Notes: generated by a model from the letters alone, not told the origin. 64,000 bases of DNA from Trifolium pratense (GCF_020283565.1 NC_060060.1:25668001-25732000); one strand, 5' to 3'; counted from the first letter of the stretch, positions 21,234 to 32,147 are shown. Numbers and translations are program-made.

Positions 21234-22935
21234 CACCAATTTTTTTTTTATCCTTTTTATATATACTAGTGGGCCAGGCAGGTGCGTTCCGCTTCTGCCT
21301 GTGTCTAATTTATGTCCAAAAACAAAGATATGCATTATGTTATGATGAGTTTGTTAATAAAATATTTTTGCTTTTAAAAAAATGTCTTATATTATGGTGA
21401 GTTTGTTAATAAAAGATTATTTTTGCTAAAAAAAAGGATATTGTTCGTATTATGAAAAGATCACAAAAAAAAATGTATCATCTTTATATTATGTATAGAC
21501 TAGCGGGCCAGGAAGGCGCGTCTAACTTATGTCAAAAAAAAAAAGATATGCCTTATGTTACAGTCAGTTTGTTAATAAAAGATTTTTGCTGCTAAAAAAA
21601 ATGTGTCTTATGTTAAGGTGAGTTTGTTAATAAAAGATTTTTGTTAATACTAAAAAAATCAAGGGTATTGTTGACATTATGAAAAGTCCACACCAAAACT
21701 CATATATTCTCTTTATATATAGTATAGATATAGATATAGATACAGACTAGCAAGCCAGGCAGGCGCGTTCCACGTCTGCCCGTGTCTAACTTATGTCCAT
21801 AAAAAATATGCGTTATGTTTTGGTCAGTTTGTTAATAAAAGATTTTTGCTGCTAAAATAAAAATATGTGTCTTATGTTATGATGAGTTTGTTAATAAATT
21901 TTTTTGTTGCTACTAAAAAAAATCAAGGGTATTGTTGATATTATAAAAAGTCCACACCAAAACTCATGTATTCTCTTTATATATATATATATATATAGTA
22001 TAGAAAAAATCAAGGGTATTGTTGGTATTATAAAAAGTCCACATCAAAACTCATGTATTCTCTTTACATATAGTATAGAAAAAATCAAGGATATTATTGG
22101 TATTATAAAAAGTCCACATCAAAACTCATGTATTCTCTTTATGTATAATATAATATAATATATAATATAATATATATAAATATATATAGTATAGAATAGA
22201 TGATGAGTTTGTTGATAAAAGATTTTTGTTGCTACTAAAAGAAATTAAGGGTATTGATGGGATTATGAAAAGTCCACACCAAAACTCTGTATTATCTTGA
22301 TATATAGTATAGATATAGACTAGCGGGCCACACAGGCGCGGGTGCGTTCCGGGTCTGTCTGTGTCTAAGTTATGTCAAAAAAAAAACACGCCTTATTTTA
22401 TGGTGAGTTTGTTAATAAAAGATTTTTGTTGCTAAAAAAAATGTCTCTTATGTTACGGTGAGTTTGTTAATAAAATTTTTTGTTGTTACTAAAAACAATC
22501 AAAGATATTATTGGTATTATAAATATACAGATATAAATATCAAGGGTATTGTTGCTAAAAAGTCTGAATACCAAAACTTTTGTATCATATTTATATACAG
22601 GTATGTATAGATGTATAGATATTTTTCAATTCCTTCCCTAAAACTATAAAAAAATCTTCCGTTTTCCAATCTCCAATTCCTTCCGAATTTTTCAATTCCC
22701 TCCTATTTTTTCTGCACTCCCAACATCTCCTTGGATTAATTTGCAGGTTGATTCTCCTCAGATTTGTTTGTTTAAAAACTTCTTTTCTTCTTCTTTTGCA
22801 AGTTTGTGATGATTTTTTAGATCTATATTCCTCAATAACTTTATTTTAATCTTCTCTTTTAGTATTTGATTTTATTGGATTCATAAGATTGACATATAAT
22901 ATGATTTGGCACCCTTTTCTGTTTGAATCTTGAAG

Positions 22936-23447
22936 TCATGATACTCTAAAAATTGTGAAGTATCGTGTCTCATACATACTTGATACCGATACTCGTCCGT
23001 TACTTTCCGGATACACGTATCAGAGAAGTATCGACAATTAATATTATATTATTTTTTTTAAAAAAATATAACAGATACATGTCTGATACTAATTGTCCTT
23101 TTTTGTGTATGATGTTTTTTATGGATAACCAACTACTCCTATGTCTTTTTTGGTAGTATTGATGATATTTTTTTGGAATAATACTAATTGATTGTCCTTT
23201 TTGGATAGTATTTAACTTAAATATGTAATTCACTTGTTTGGTCATTTTGAGGGACATTATGGAAAAAAAATCTAATTTCAATGTTAATTTTTTATAATCA
23301 TCGATTTTAGTTATATTTATATATTATGCATTTATATATTTAATCTTAAATTTAATTTTTAAATAACGTATCCCCGCCATATGTATCGGGAATTTTGAAA
23401 ATATCACCGTATCGTATCGGTATCGTGTCACGTATCTGAACTTCATA
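22936..23447. repeat. Dispersed repeat rich in GTATC/GATAC motifs, copy 2
   Basis: The left side GAAGTCATGATACTCTAAAA and the right side CACGTATCTGAACTTC are inverted-related. The block shares GGATACACGTATCAGAGAAG with the copy at 225-418. It lies just upstream of the transposase-associated-domain ORF. Short frames on both strands are incidental. Confidence 0.5.
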
Positions 23448-23613
23448 GGTTTAGTGACTTGTTGAAAATCTGAAGGGCGGGTAGGTAATAATGTGTAGAT
23501 ATTTTAGTTTTCTTGGTAGATATTTAATTATTTTTTTGGTAATATGGTATAGATATTTAATTTTAAAAATGTTAATTGTAACGTGTAGACTTGGTTTGAT
23601 TATATGATAGAAT

Positions 23614-24225
23614 ATGGATATCCGCCAAAGCCGTAGTTGGATGTATAATAGACTAATGCCTGGTCGAAGGGGCCTTACTGATGAATTTCTAAAAGGGGTA
23701 GATGAATTTGTGTCTTTTGCAATTCAACGAGACACGTCGAATAAAGAAATTAGATGTCCTTGTTCTAAATGCAAAAATATGAAATTCTTAGATCCCGAAG
23801 AAGTTAAAGTTCATATTTATTCGCGGGGGTTCAAACCTGATTATTGGTACTGGACATGCCACGGAGAAAGTGATCCGGAGTTGTGTGTAGAGTTTACTAC
23901 TCAACATAAGAAAAAACCTACACAAGAGAGACAAAACAACCATAATCAAATTCACTGGGATCAAAAGTTTCATGATGTACTTCATGCAGTTCAGAAGCCA
24001 TTGTCGTTAGGAATAAAGAAAAAACTAAAAAATGGCCGTCGAATGAAATCTACTACAGTAGCACGAAGGTTGTATTATCACGACTCATGTTCTTCATCAA
24101 CTAAATGGGTACAGAGACATGAGCTTGAAGAATTTAGAAATGAAATAAAGCAGCAGAGACACGAGGTTGAAGTATTTAGAAATGAAATAAAGCAGCTTCG
24201 AGAGACATTGGCAAAACAAAGATGA
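23614..24225 (+). CDS. Transposase-associated-domain protein (203 aa)
   Basis: Residues about 4-95 match the transposase-associated domain found at the N-terminus of plant CACTA transposases: SWMYNRLMPGRRGLTDEFLK, a zinc-binding CPCSKCKN, then the HIYSRGF-DYWYWTCHGE stretch. Residues about 160-203 are a charged heptad-like coiled coil with two repeats of EVFRNEIKQ or ELEEFRNEIKQ. There is no DDE catalytic region, so it cannot transpose DNA alone. The ATG opens the domain at the usual place. Frame and key Cys/His residues are intact. It may be a deletion derivative of a CACTA element or a domesticated DNA-binding protein. A decayed relative is at 18690-19022. Confidence 0.65.
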   Translation: MDIRQSRSWMYNRLMPGRRGLTDEFLKGVDEFVSFAIQRDTSNKEIRCPCSKCKNMKFLDPEEVKVHIYSRGFKPDYWYWTCHGESDPELCVEFTTQHKKKPTQERQNNHNQIHWDQKFHDVLHAVQKPLSLGIKKKLKNGRRMKSTTVARRLYYHDSCSSSTKWVQRHELEEFRNEIKQQRHEVEVFRNEIKQLRETLAKQR

Positions 24226-24610
24226 ATGATAAACCAACTGATGAAAAGATGAACAAGAGACTAAGTTTATGATATGAGGTGTTCTGTGTAAAATTTTATG
24301 TTGCATTTTGTCATACGTACTCAGTTATACTTATTACTGATTTTGGTTGTTACGTACATTTACATGTTTAATGTTCTCAAATATTTTTGGTGTGTATACT
24401 TTGGCTAATAAGCTTCCTTATAACGAATAATGTAACTGATTGAATTTGTAGTGTTTAGTAAAATTAGTGGTTGAACTAGCTTATATGTATGAAATGACAT
24501 AAAAAAGATATGACATAAAATTAGTGGTTGGATAAGTTATAAGCTCTTTTTAAAAAATTGTTACCAAACAGAGTTTTTATCTTATAAGTTAAAAGCTATA
24601 AGCTAGCTTA

Positions 24611-24842
24611 GGTACCGTTTAACCTAGCTTTTTTTTCTCTTCTTTTGAGCTTATGCAAACAGGTTATGCAATTTTTTATGTATTATTATAAGTTTTTCAA
24701 GGTAGCTTATGATAAAATAGCTTATAAAAATACAATTTTGACTAGTATGAACTTATAAAATAACATAAAACCTAATTTATATTGCATAAGTTGTTTGCAT
24801 AAGCTCAAAAGAAGAGGAAAAAAAGCTAGGTCAAACGGTACC
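24611..24842. mobile_element. Harbinger/Tourist-like hairpin MITE
   Basis: The element is nearly a full palindrome: GGTACCGTTTAACCTAGC at the left, GCTAGGTCAAACGGTACC at the right, and TTTTGAGCTTATGCAAACAG opposite its complement. TTA flanks both ends (24608-24610 and 24843-24845), the PIF/Harbinger target duplication. Shorter relatives occur at 12505-12640, 44455-44660, 48208-48382, 50734-50900 and in the second array unit. Confidence 0.75.
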
Positions 24843-24845
24843 TTA

Positions 24846-25851
24846 TTTGGCTTCCCAAACAGAGCCTTAAATATATGTAAATGACACACTTATTTAACTA
24901 AAAGAGAAAGAAAATATAATTTAGAAGGATGATTTTTGGTCAAATTGATCCTAATTTACCTTTCTCCGATTAAGAAGGAAAAAAAAAATGGTGACGCCTA
25001 AGTTAAGCGAGGAGAACAGGAGAAGAAAAAGAATAGGTAATTTAATTTAGTCTGTGGATAAATTATTCGTCTGTGGATAAATTATTTCTTTAGTTGAAGT
25101 CATTTAATTTAACATATATACTAATTTAGAGACATGTGTGAGTTGACTGACTTTTATCGATATTTAATTATAATTATATTAAGTTAAAAAAAAATTATTT
25201 AGAACAAAGTAATTAAAATATAAGTGAAATTATTATTTTCTTTCTTGTAAAACTTATTAAATCAATAAATTTATTTATTTTAATAATTAAATTGATAAAT
25301 TTGTTTTAGTAAAACTATTGTCCCATGTATATTTTTAAATAAATTATAATTAATCTGTTCTAATTATTCATTTTTTTTTGTTTTATTTATAGAATAATTT
25401 ATTTGATGTTATCATATTTGGTAGATTAATAGTAGATGTTAAAATCTTATATCTCATCAACAAAAAAATATTACAATCTTATAATTACTTTTAATATATA
25501 GTTTTCGGTTTTAGATGAAGTGGTACATACATAATCCACTGAAATTAAACTCACATAATTGTGAGATGGGTTGAACTAGGACTTATGAGACTACTCTGAA
25601 TGTATAGTTAATAACTTAGTTGTAGATGTTCCTATTTTTATACCTATTAATATTCATTTTACTCTTTTTATAATTTTTTTTATAGACTAAACTTTTCTTC
25701 CTATTTTAATGTATATAGATTCATTATATTTTTATATTTTTTGTGTTTATCTTATATTCTTTCAAATTTTTTTAAAAACCAGTGTTTTATAGACTAACCA
25801 GTGTTTATCTTATATTCTTTCAAATATTTGGTAATTTTTTTATAGACTAAC
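24846..25851. other. AT-rich intergenic stretch
   Basis: No gene found. Near 25745-25850 a short segment containing TTTATCTTATATTCTTTCAAA and TATAGACTAACCAGTGTTT is locally duplicated just before the next TIR element. Confidence 0.4.
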
Positions 25852-26487
25852 CAGTGTTTTAAAAACCGGATCGGACCGGCCGGTCCGACCGGTTGAACCG
25901 GGAACCGGAGGGGTCACCGGTCTGGTCCGGATGTTGGATCGGATACGCTATTGGACCGGCGGGAACCGGTAAAACCGGTGAAAACCGGTGAAAACCGGTG
26001 AACCGGCGGTTTTGAAAAGCCGGCGGTTCAATTGCGTTTTTTTTTCTGGACCAAAACGTTTGCTTTTTTAAAAAAAAAAAATCGAAAAAAAATTAGAAAA
26101 AAACAAAGAAACAGAAACTGAGAAAACTCATAAAAGTGAAACGCAGGAGAATGAAAATAGAGAAAAAATTGTACATATACCTTGTATATTTTGTTCTTTT
26201 AACCCTCTAAATTTTTACTTTTGAACTCACCCAAGAGAAGAATAGAACACAGAAGAATGAAATAGAGAAATGGAAATAAAGAAGATTCACGATTATGGCA
26301 AGAAAAAGAAAGAAAAGAAGGATAAACCAAGTGCAGGAGAAAGAAACAGGAAGTGAGGCAGGCAACAGTTGGCTGCTATTCAATGAATGAGTTAGAGAAG
26401 ATGATAGGATTTAGGGTTTTTTTAACTTGTTATATGTTTGTTTTTTTTTTGACTTTTTTTGTTACTTCCTTATATATATATATATAT

Positions 26488-26882
26488 GAGTCAGGATCCG
26501 TTGACACCAACTAGTTTGACACCAAATGTTACACCTCTCAATAACGTTTTAACCGATATAAATTTTATAAAATTCACCGTTGGATTGAAAGTTTACATCA
26601 TATAGATCATTTGTGTAAAATTTCAGACAAATCCAAAATCATTTGATATGCTATTGAGACACATAAAGATTAACGGCATTTAAAAAAATACAAAAACCGT
26701 TAATCTTTATGTGTCTCAATAGCATATCAAATGATTTTGGATTTGTCTGAAATTTTACACAAATGATCTATATGATGTAAACTTTCAATCCAACGGTGGA
26801 TTTTATAAAATTTATATCGGTTAAAACGTTATTGAGAGGTGTAACATTTGGTGTCAAACTAGTTGGTGTCAACGGATCCTGA

Positions 26883-26885
<3 letters not shown>
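26488..26885. mobile_element. Nearly perfect long inverted repeat (foldback element), about 398 bp
   Basis: Two arms of about 190 bp are reverse complements with one mismatch seen (ATTCACCG against ATCCACCG). The outer ends are GAGTCAGGATCCGTTGACAC and its complement. It sits in a TA microsatellite, which hides any target duplication. A decayed relative is at 37018-37412. Transcribed, it would form a long double-stranded RNA, a typical source of small RNAs (inference). Confidence 0.85.

Positions 26886-26959
<74 letters not shown>
26886..26959. repeat. (TA)n microsatellite
   Basis: An almost pure TA run of about 70 bp; a shorter TA run lies on the other side of the foldback element at 26472-26486. 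The two runs were probably one tract before insertion. Confidence 0.9.
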
Positions 26960-26963
<4 letters not shown>

Positions 26964-27456
26964 AAACACTTACTTATATGTTGTTGTTTGGGTGTTTACT
27001 TTGCATTTAAAACAAACATACTATATAAAAAGAAAAATTCCAGCTCGTAAAAACTAATATTTTTTTATTTGTTTTTTTTTTTAAAAAAAAAAGTTTTATT
27101 GTTTCTATAGTTGCCTTTAACGTAATAAATTATTAAAAAACTCATTAAATTTGTACTACCGTAAAAAAAAAAGCTAAATTTGTGTTCTATTTTTGTGTTC
27201 AGTTTGCTATTTTTGTGTTTTCTTTTAATTTTTAAATTTTTTATGCTTTTATTCAAAGAACGAGTTATCTCATTCGACCGATTTAATAACTATATAGTTT
27301 TATTATAGAGACCGGTTCATTCTATCGGTTTAATCCGATTTAATCCGGTTTATCATGCGGTTCGACCAGTGACCCAGTGGTTCGACCAATGAACCAATGA
27401 ACCAGTGCCCTCGCCGGTTCGATGTCCGGTCCGGTTTTTAAAACACTGAGTGAAAC

Positions 27457-28308
27457 TACAATGAATGATATAAAATTGGGAATGTGGTTAATCTTACTAA
27501 GAATAAATTAGTAAATTTGGTCGTAATCAATTTTAATATATTAAAAGTAGATATACACCGTTTAAATTTCGGAATTCAAAGTCTTATGACAAAACAAGAG
27601 TTTTACCTTTAGCCTAAATAATTAAGAGGACTAAATATATTTATCACTTGTATCACATATATCTACCACTTGTATGATATATCAGATATTGTACATGTTC
27701 CTCTAAGTTTTTATTTATTCATTTTTTCATATGAGAATGGAACTTTCTAGCTAGCAGAATATAAGTTTAATGAGGTGAACTTTTTGAAAATCACATTCCA
27801 TAACATACATAATATATGCAATTACTTGTACGGATTTATATAGCTGTACACTTGTACCGCAATTCAAAGGCCTTGAAACTTTCAAGAAGACCGACATTCA
27901 TGCAAGCCAAGAAAATATATATATACAAGAGGGTTCATGGTAGGTAATGGGAACATCGAACTCAAATACTATATACAGTAAGTAGTAGATTTTCTATAAG
28001 CATAGCACGTTTTGCTTCCTTGTCAAATTCAAGATTCTACAAATGCCTAACAAGAAGTGATCCCCGAGAAAGACTTGTGGTGTTCAATACCAAGCACATG
28101 CAATATGTTTCATGAAACATGAGGGTTTGCAGTATTTCAAGAAAGGTAAGCTTTTTGTCCAAATGTGTCCTCCCAAATATAAAAACATGACAAACATCAT
28201 AATGGTCCTATAATTTTTTTTATAAGATATGTTTATAAATAAGAGGTATTCTTCATCTTAGAAGTCAGTTTTGTAAAATTAAGTTAAGTTCAATCTAAAA
28301 TTCTAAGA
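27457..28308. other. Intergenic stretch, no gene recognised
   Basis: No open frame or family similarity was found. Sequence around 27880-28130 is less AT-rich but has no visible coding structure. Confidence 0.4.
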
Positions 28309-28316
28309 TGAGTTAC

Positions 28317-28928
28317 CTGTGGCGACTACACCATATGTGCCATGGCCTAAGGCCCCATAAAAAATAGGGGTCTCTAAAAAAAATTATAGGGTAGTAGTAT
28401 TAATAAATAAGAGGTATAAAATTGTAACCTTTTAATTGATAGATTGTGTTATCCTGATATTTGAGATTATCTTTATTCTAAAACGAGATATTTATTAGTT
28501 ACTGCCTCCGGTCCTATATATAAGAAAAATTTTACTTTTTAGGTTCATTGTAAAATGAATGTATCTAAATTTAGATACATTCATTTTACAATGAACCTAA
28601 AAAGCAAAATTTTTCTTATATATAGGATTGAAGGGAGTACAAAATATCCTAAAAAATATTTTTCTATTGTGAATAATTTTTTTAGACGTTTTATAGCTAA
28701 TTGTTATACTATAGTTTTATCAAATGGATAAAACTATAGTATAATAGAGATTGTCCTATTTATTAAACATTTTTTATAGTAGTGAAAAAATGATTATTTT
28801 TTAGTGTTATCGATGTTATTTGTAATTTAAATGGATGATAATTCTTTTGATTTTTTTTACATTTTTTCTTTTATTAGGGCCTATTTTTAATAATGCACAG
28901 GGTCTCCAAAAAGTTGGAGACGCCCCTG
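28317..28928. mobile_element. Decayed hAT-like element
   Basis: The right end closes TTGGAGACGCCCCTG and the left begins CTGTGGCGACTACACC, an imperfect inverted match to CAGGGGCG-type hAT ends. The flanks TGAGTTAC and CGAGTCAC are 8 bp long and differ by two transitions. It contains a nested Stowaway-like MITE. No transposase is visible. Confidence 0.5.
28500..28639. mobile_element. Stowaway-like MITE (well preserved)
   Basis: The left end TA-CTGCCTCCGGTCC and the right end GATTGAAGGGAG-TA face each other; the inner arms containing TTCATTGTAAAATGAATGTA are almost perfectly self-complementary. TA flanks suit Tc1/mariner-type integration. Same family as 15254-15406. Confidence 0.75.
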
Positions 28929-28936
28929 CGAGTCAC

Positions 28937-29852
28937 TTTCTATCAGATTTTCAGTTGGAAAAATTGTACGTAATTGGAATAATCGTGATTTCTCCTTAAG
29001 ATACTTTAAAATCGTTAACATGAATTAATTATACACTTGCATCAAGTGTATTGACCAATGATATTTCATATATAATAAGATTTCTTCAATTACTTTCGTG
29101 TGCTAGAGACAAGAAGAAATTATTGAAAAATAAATTTCACAAAATTTTGGCTTATGGAATAACCAAATTTATGGTTTATTTTGCTTGTATAGTGGTCTCT
29201 ATTTATAGTGAAATTTATATCCGTTTGGTGAAGGAAGACGACTCTTTGTGAATTAATAAAAAATGCACAACCCAATTTCAAACGTATATTTTGGAAATAT
29301 CACTAACAATAATTGCCACCATTTTTAAAATATGTATGAATCCATTATTTGAAACATCTCACAGATTTTATATTAATGTATATATCCTAGTCCTACAATT
29401 TAAATCGTTTACTTAATAATTTGTATTTTTACGAATAAAATTGGTAGATAATCTTTGAATCAACTATTCATTAGAATAAACATGTATAACTAACACACAA
29501 AAAATTTAGCATCATTGGTAGACTTATAAATAATGTTACATTTGTCTAAGTGACAAGTAGTAAGAGTTTTAGGCCCCTTAAGTAAAGTGGCCAGGTCTGA
29601 TTCAATCTTTTACCCTTATGCGCATACCAAAAAAATTTGATTAGAAAAAGAGAACTCACCAAATATATCTCATAAATTTTCCAATGGAGATTAGTAACAG
29701 CTTAAACAATTAGACAAAAAGTAATGATGGTAAAAAATGAGGTCAGTTTTAGAGATTCTAGCGACAACATTAATAAATGTGTACCGAAAAATTTACCTTT
29801 ATAAGTATAAAATAGAGTACAATGAGAACTTCAAACTCATTGCAATTAAGAG
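28937..29852. other. Intergenic stretch, no gene recognised
   Basis: The 66-codon frame at 29051-29251 has no recognisable domain and no supporting context. Nothing else stands out. Confidence 0.4.
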
Positions 29853-29897
29853 GCGACACTCAAAATTGACAACAATACAAGAATTTAATTTTTTTTT

Positions 29898-30001
29898 GTC
29901 CCTTCGGGGACATCCGATAAAATTGGAACGATACAGAGAAGATCAGCATGACCCCTGCGCAAGGATGACACGCACAAATCGAAAAATGGTTCAAATTTTT
30001 T
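29898..30001 (+). pseudogene. U6 snRNA pseudogene (well preserved)
   Basis: The sequence matches plant U6 from GTCCCTTCGGGGACATCCGA to the final TTTTTT, including ATACAGAGAAGAT (catalytic ACAGAGA intact) and GATGACACGCACAAATCG. Four differences from the canonical sequence are seen: GATCAGC, CATGACC, CGAAAAATGG and GGTTCAAA. No upstream sequence element or TATA box at about -30 precedes it, so normal U6 transcription is unlikely. Same-strand LINE sequence begins about 470 bp downstream. It is most probably a reverse-transcribed copy. Confidence 0.85.
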
Positions 30002-30027
30002 GTAGTCAAGACAAACTTGTATTTTTA

Positions 30028-30244
30028 TATAGCTTAGTGGTGAATGTATTAAAAAGTGATACTAAAAGGTCATGAGTTCGAATCCTAGTGAGGAATTTTG
30101 GCCAAGTGGTAACCTAGTGCCCGACTTTGTAAATGTCAGTAGTTCAATTCCTGTTGGTTGCAACTTTAAGTTTTACTAAGTGCATGCTGGCATAGTTGGT
30201 TGGGAGGTTGGTTTGGTCATGGAGAGGTCATGGGTTCAACATCC
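30028..30244 (+). repeat. Three tRNA-like A-box/B-box modules in a row
   Basis: TATAGCTTAGTGG with GAGTTCGAATCC (30028-30085), TTGGCCAAGTGGTAAC with AGTTCAATTCC (30098-30151), and CATAGTTGGTTGGG with GGGTTCAACATCC (30191-30244) each have polymerase III-like box spacing. None is a credible tRNA gene. This may be a compound SINE or several degenerate SINEs placed between the U6 pseudogene and a CACTA end. Confidence 0.4.
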
Positions 30245-30283
30245 ACCGGTGGCTAAAATTATACAACTCTGTTCTTGCTTATT

Positions 30284-30473
30284 GCGACGGTTATAACTGA
30301 CACAAAATTACCTGTGACAGTTTGTGTGGCAGTTCACAAAACCGTCGCAATATATTGAGCCGACATCGGGATTTGCAGCCGTTTAAAAACCGTCTCTACA
30401 TTGCGTTGCGGGGGTTCAAAACCGCTGCTAAGCACTTATAAATTCGTCGCAAAATGCAGAATTTCTTGTAGTG
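30284..30473. mobile_element. Right-end fragment of a CACTA element
   Basis: The terminus AATTTCTTGTAGTG at 30460-30473 is a CACTA end, and subterminal words AACCGTCGCAA, AACCGTCTC, AACCGCTGC and ATTCGTCGCAA precede it. No matching CACTACAAG left end was found nearby, so the element is truncated or its other half is lost. Confidence 0.65.
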
Positions 30474-31270
30474 ACCTCCCCTAAAATATTTTTCAAAGAA
30501 GTATGGTGACATCCTCCACTTTATAATTGGGTTAAATGCAACACAAATGGTTCAGCGTTGGATGGCCCCGGTCTTGCTTCTTGTGAGGGTCTTTTTAGAG
30601 ACTATACTACTACTTTTCTTTGAGGTTTTTCTATTAATATTGGAAACTCTTACGCCCTTCATGCTGAACTTATTGGTGTTATGAATGCTATTGAGATCGC
30701 TCATTCAAAAGGGTGGAACAATCTTTGGCTTGAATCTGATTCACAATTGGTTAATTTAGCTTTTAAGTCCTCCCTCATTGTCCCTTGACAGCTCCATAAT
30801 AGATGGTTCAATTGCTTGGAGCTGACTAAAATCATGCAGTTTAGAGTGACTCACATTTATCGTGAAGGAAACTGTTGTGCAGATAGAATGGCTGCTTTAG
30901 ACATCAATATTAATGGTTTTTACTAGTGGGATAATGTTCCGCCTAGTGTTCAAGGAGATTATATTAGTAATTTTATGGGTTTTTCGTCTTTTAGATTTCA
31001 TTAAATACACTGCACTTTTTTTCCCCTTATCCTTGTTTTATCCCCTGGGGTTTTCCAATAAAGGTTTTTAATGAGGCAGTGGCAGGTTCCTTGTATTTTG
31101 TTTCCTTGGATTTTGGTCTAGTCCACCAAGTTTGCCTCTTTTCCTTTCTTTTTAATAAATTTATTAGGGTGCTGCAAATGATAGGTAATGATTATGGTGT
31201 GCCAACATAGTTAGGATGTCATAGTTATCATATGATGCCTATATATACTAATGTTTTATAAAAACAAAAA
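30474..31270 (+). pseudogene. 5'-truncated LINE: RNase H-like domain and 3' UTR
   Basis: The frame carries the plant LINE RNase H-like domain: NWVKCNTNGSALDGPGLASC, the acidic HAELIGVMNAIEIA stretch, LWLESDSQLV, and THIYREGNCCADRMA. In-frame stops interrupt it (in GDI-type positions near 30506, 30623 and 30787). The 3' UTR words AGGTTTTTAATGAGGCAG and GGTGCTGCAAATGATAGGT recur after the MYB genes at 47.6 kb. It ends in an A-rich tail before GCGACACTCAAAA (31271-31283), a 13-bp word also present at 29853-29865, upstream of the U6 pseudogene. Confidence 0.8.
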
Positions 31271-31376
31271 GCGACACTCAAAAAACTAAAAATAAGGCAA
31301 ATAAAACTAATATGATGATGAGTAAAACATATAAAATAATTATATAATGTAGCAATAGTGCGAATTTGAATACATT

Positions 31377-31881
31377 TCTTTAGCGGCAAATAAATTATTA
31401 TTAATAATCGGTTTTTGCACAAGACGAGCAGAGATCGGAAAAAGCGTAATTACAAAATAAATGCGTCGTATATAAGCGGAAAACCAATGAAGAAAACCAA
31501 AGCCGCCACTACCTAATAGAGGACCATATCTAAAGGGCACTCCTCAGTCTCCAAACTCCAGACCACCAAAGAAGACATCAACTCAACCTACAAAGATGCC
31601 ACTAGATTCTAACTCCCAATCTCGAATCAAAAGTGACAGGTCCATCGGAATCCAAGAAGCAACTCCGCGAGTCAAAATTGATGGGTCAAACGAGGCATGA
31701 AGACCTAGGTAGACAAGTCACAGCTCCCGGTCCGCCTCCAAAACAGTCAACACCAACGTAGAATAGGTCAATCAGATACAAAGAGACCTGCAAATCTCAA
31801 AAGATTTGAAAGAGGCAGAAAATCTTGTACCGTTGAAAGTCAATCACACACGATATCAACTACACCCCGGCGGCGCTAGAT
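31377..31881 (-). mobile_element. Non-LTR insertion with 16-bp target duplication
   Basis: Direct repeats CGAATTTGAATACATT lie at 31361-31376 and 31882-31897. The minus strand runs from ATCTAGCGCCGCCGGGGTGT to a TAATAATAATTTATTTGCCG 3' end. The GC-rich body is unlike the host flanks. A related 3' end occurs at about 32943-33060 in the peptide gene intron. It is a 5'-truncated LINE or a large SINE; no protein domain was recognised. Confidence 0.75.
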
Positions 31882-32137
31882 CGAATTTGAATACATTGTT
31901 TGTTGATGGAGTGATGGATTGAGATAAAATCGTTTGAACTGAAATTAAAGTCATAAACCAAGGGCCCTACATATTAGGTGAAAAACCAACCCAAAATTGT
32001 GTAAAGCCTCCTAAAAAGTGAATGAATGATTATTTAATATTTATTTTCTTTGAACTTGTTTTGGAATTCTGCATTTTGGACTTTGTGTCTCTCATGTGTG
32101 TGTATGTATATGTGTGTATTTCCTTTCCTAGGTTAGT

Positions 32138-32147
32138 CTATATATAG
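32138..32147 (+). promoter_or_regulatory. Candidate TATA box of the RGF/GLV-type gene
   Basis: CTATATATAG lies about 60 bp before the preferred ATG at 32202 and about 30 bp before a plausible start of transcription near 32170. If transcription starts there, the ATG at 32178 would be almost at the cap, which favours the ATG at 32202. Confidence 0.45.

Larger units (their letters stand above)
19860..22600. repeat. Field of reiterated repeat units (GTGAGTTTGTTAATAAAAG)
   Basis: GTGAGTTTGTTAATAAAAGA or a close variant recurs about eleven times (for example 19883, 19938, 21397, 21619, 22403, 22457). The word GGGCCAGGCAGGCGCGTTCC recurs near 21271, 21493, 21751 and 22323, and CACACCAAAACTCATGTATT also recurs. 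Units of roughly 220-280 bp in tandem, partly deleted, explain the pattern. The plus-strand reading frame at 21904-22158 is a by-product of three tandem sub-units. A single further copy of the word lies on the other strand near 38520-38580. Confidence 0.7.
25852..27448. mobile_element. Large TIR element with CAGTGTTTTAAAAACCGG ends
   Basis: The left end CAGTGTTTTAAAAACCGG and the right end CCGGTTTTTAAAACACTG are exact inverted repeats, followed inward by dense ACCGG/CCGGT words. The flanks AGACTAAC and AGTGAAAC may be a decayed 8-bp duplication (5 of 8 match), so a hAT assignment is only possible. It carries a nested long hairpin (26488-26885) and a TA tract. A related element is at 44851-45669. 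No transposase was recognised. Confidence 0.7.

Noticed and set aside
21904..22158. 84-codon plus-strand ORF with internal repeats (KIKGIVDIIKSPHQNSCILF)
   Set aside because: The repeats come from tandem DNA units of the repeat field; codon content is AT-driven and no domain is present.
29898..30001. Functional U6 snRNA gene
   Set aside because: The transcript region is well preserved, but the plant upstream sequence element and the TATA box near -30 are not visible, and four substitutions are present, one in each of several conserved blocks.
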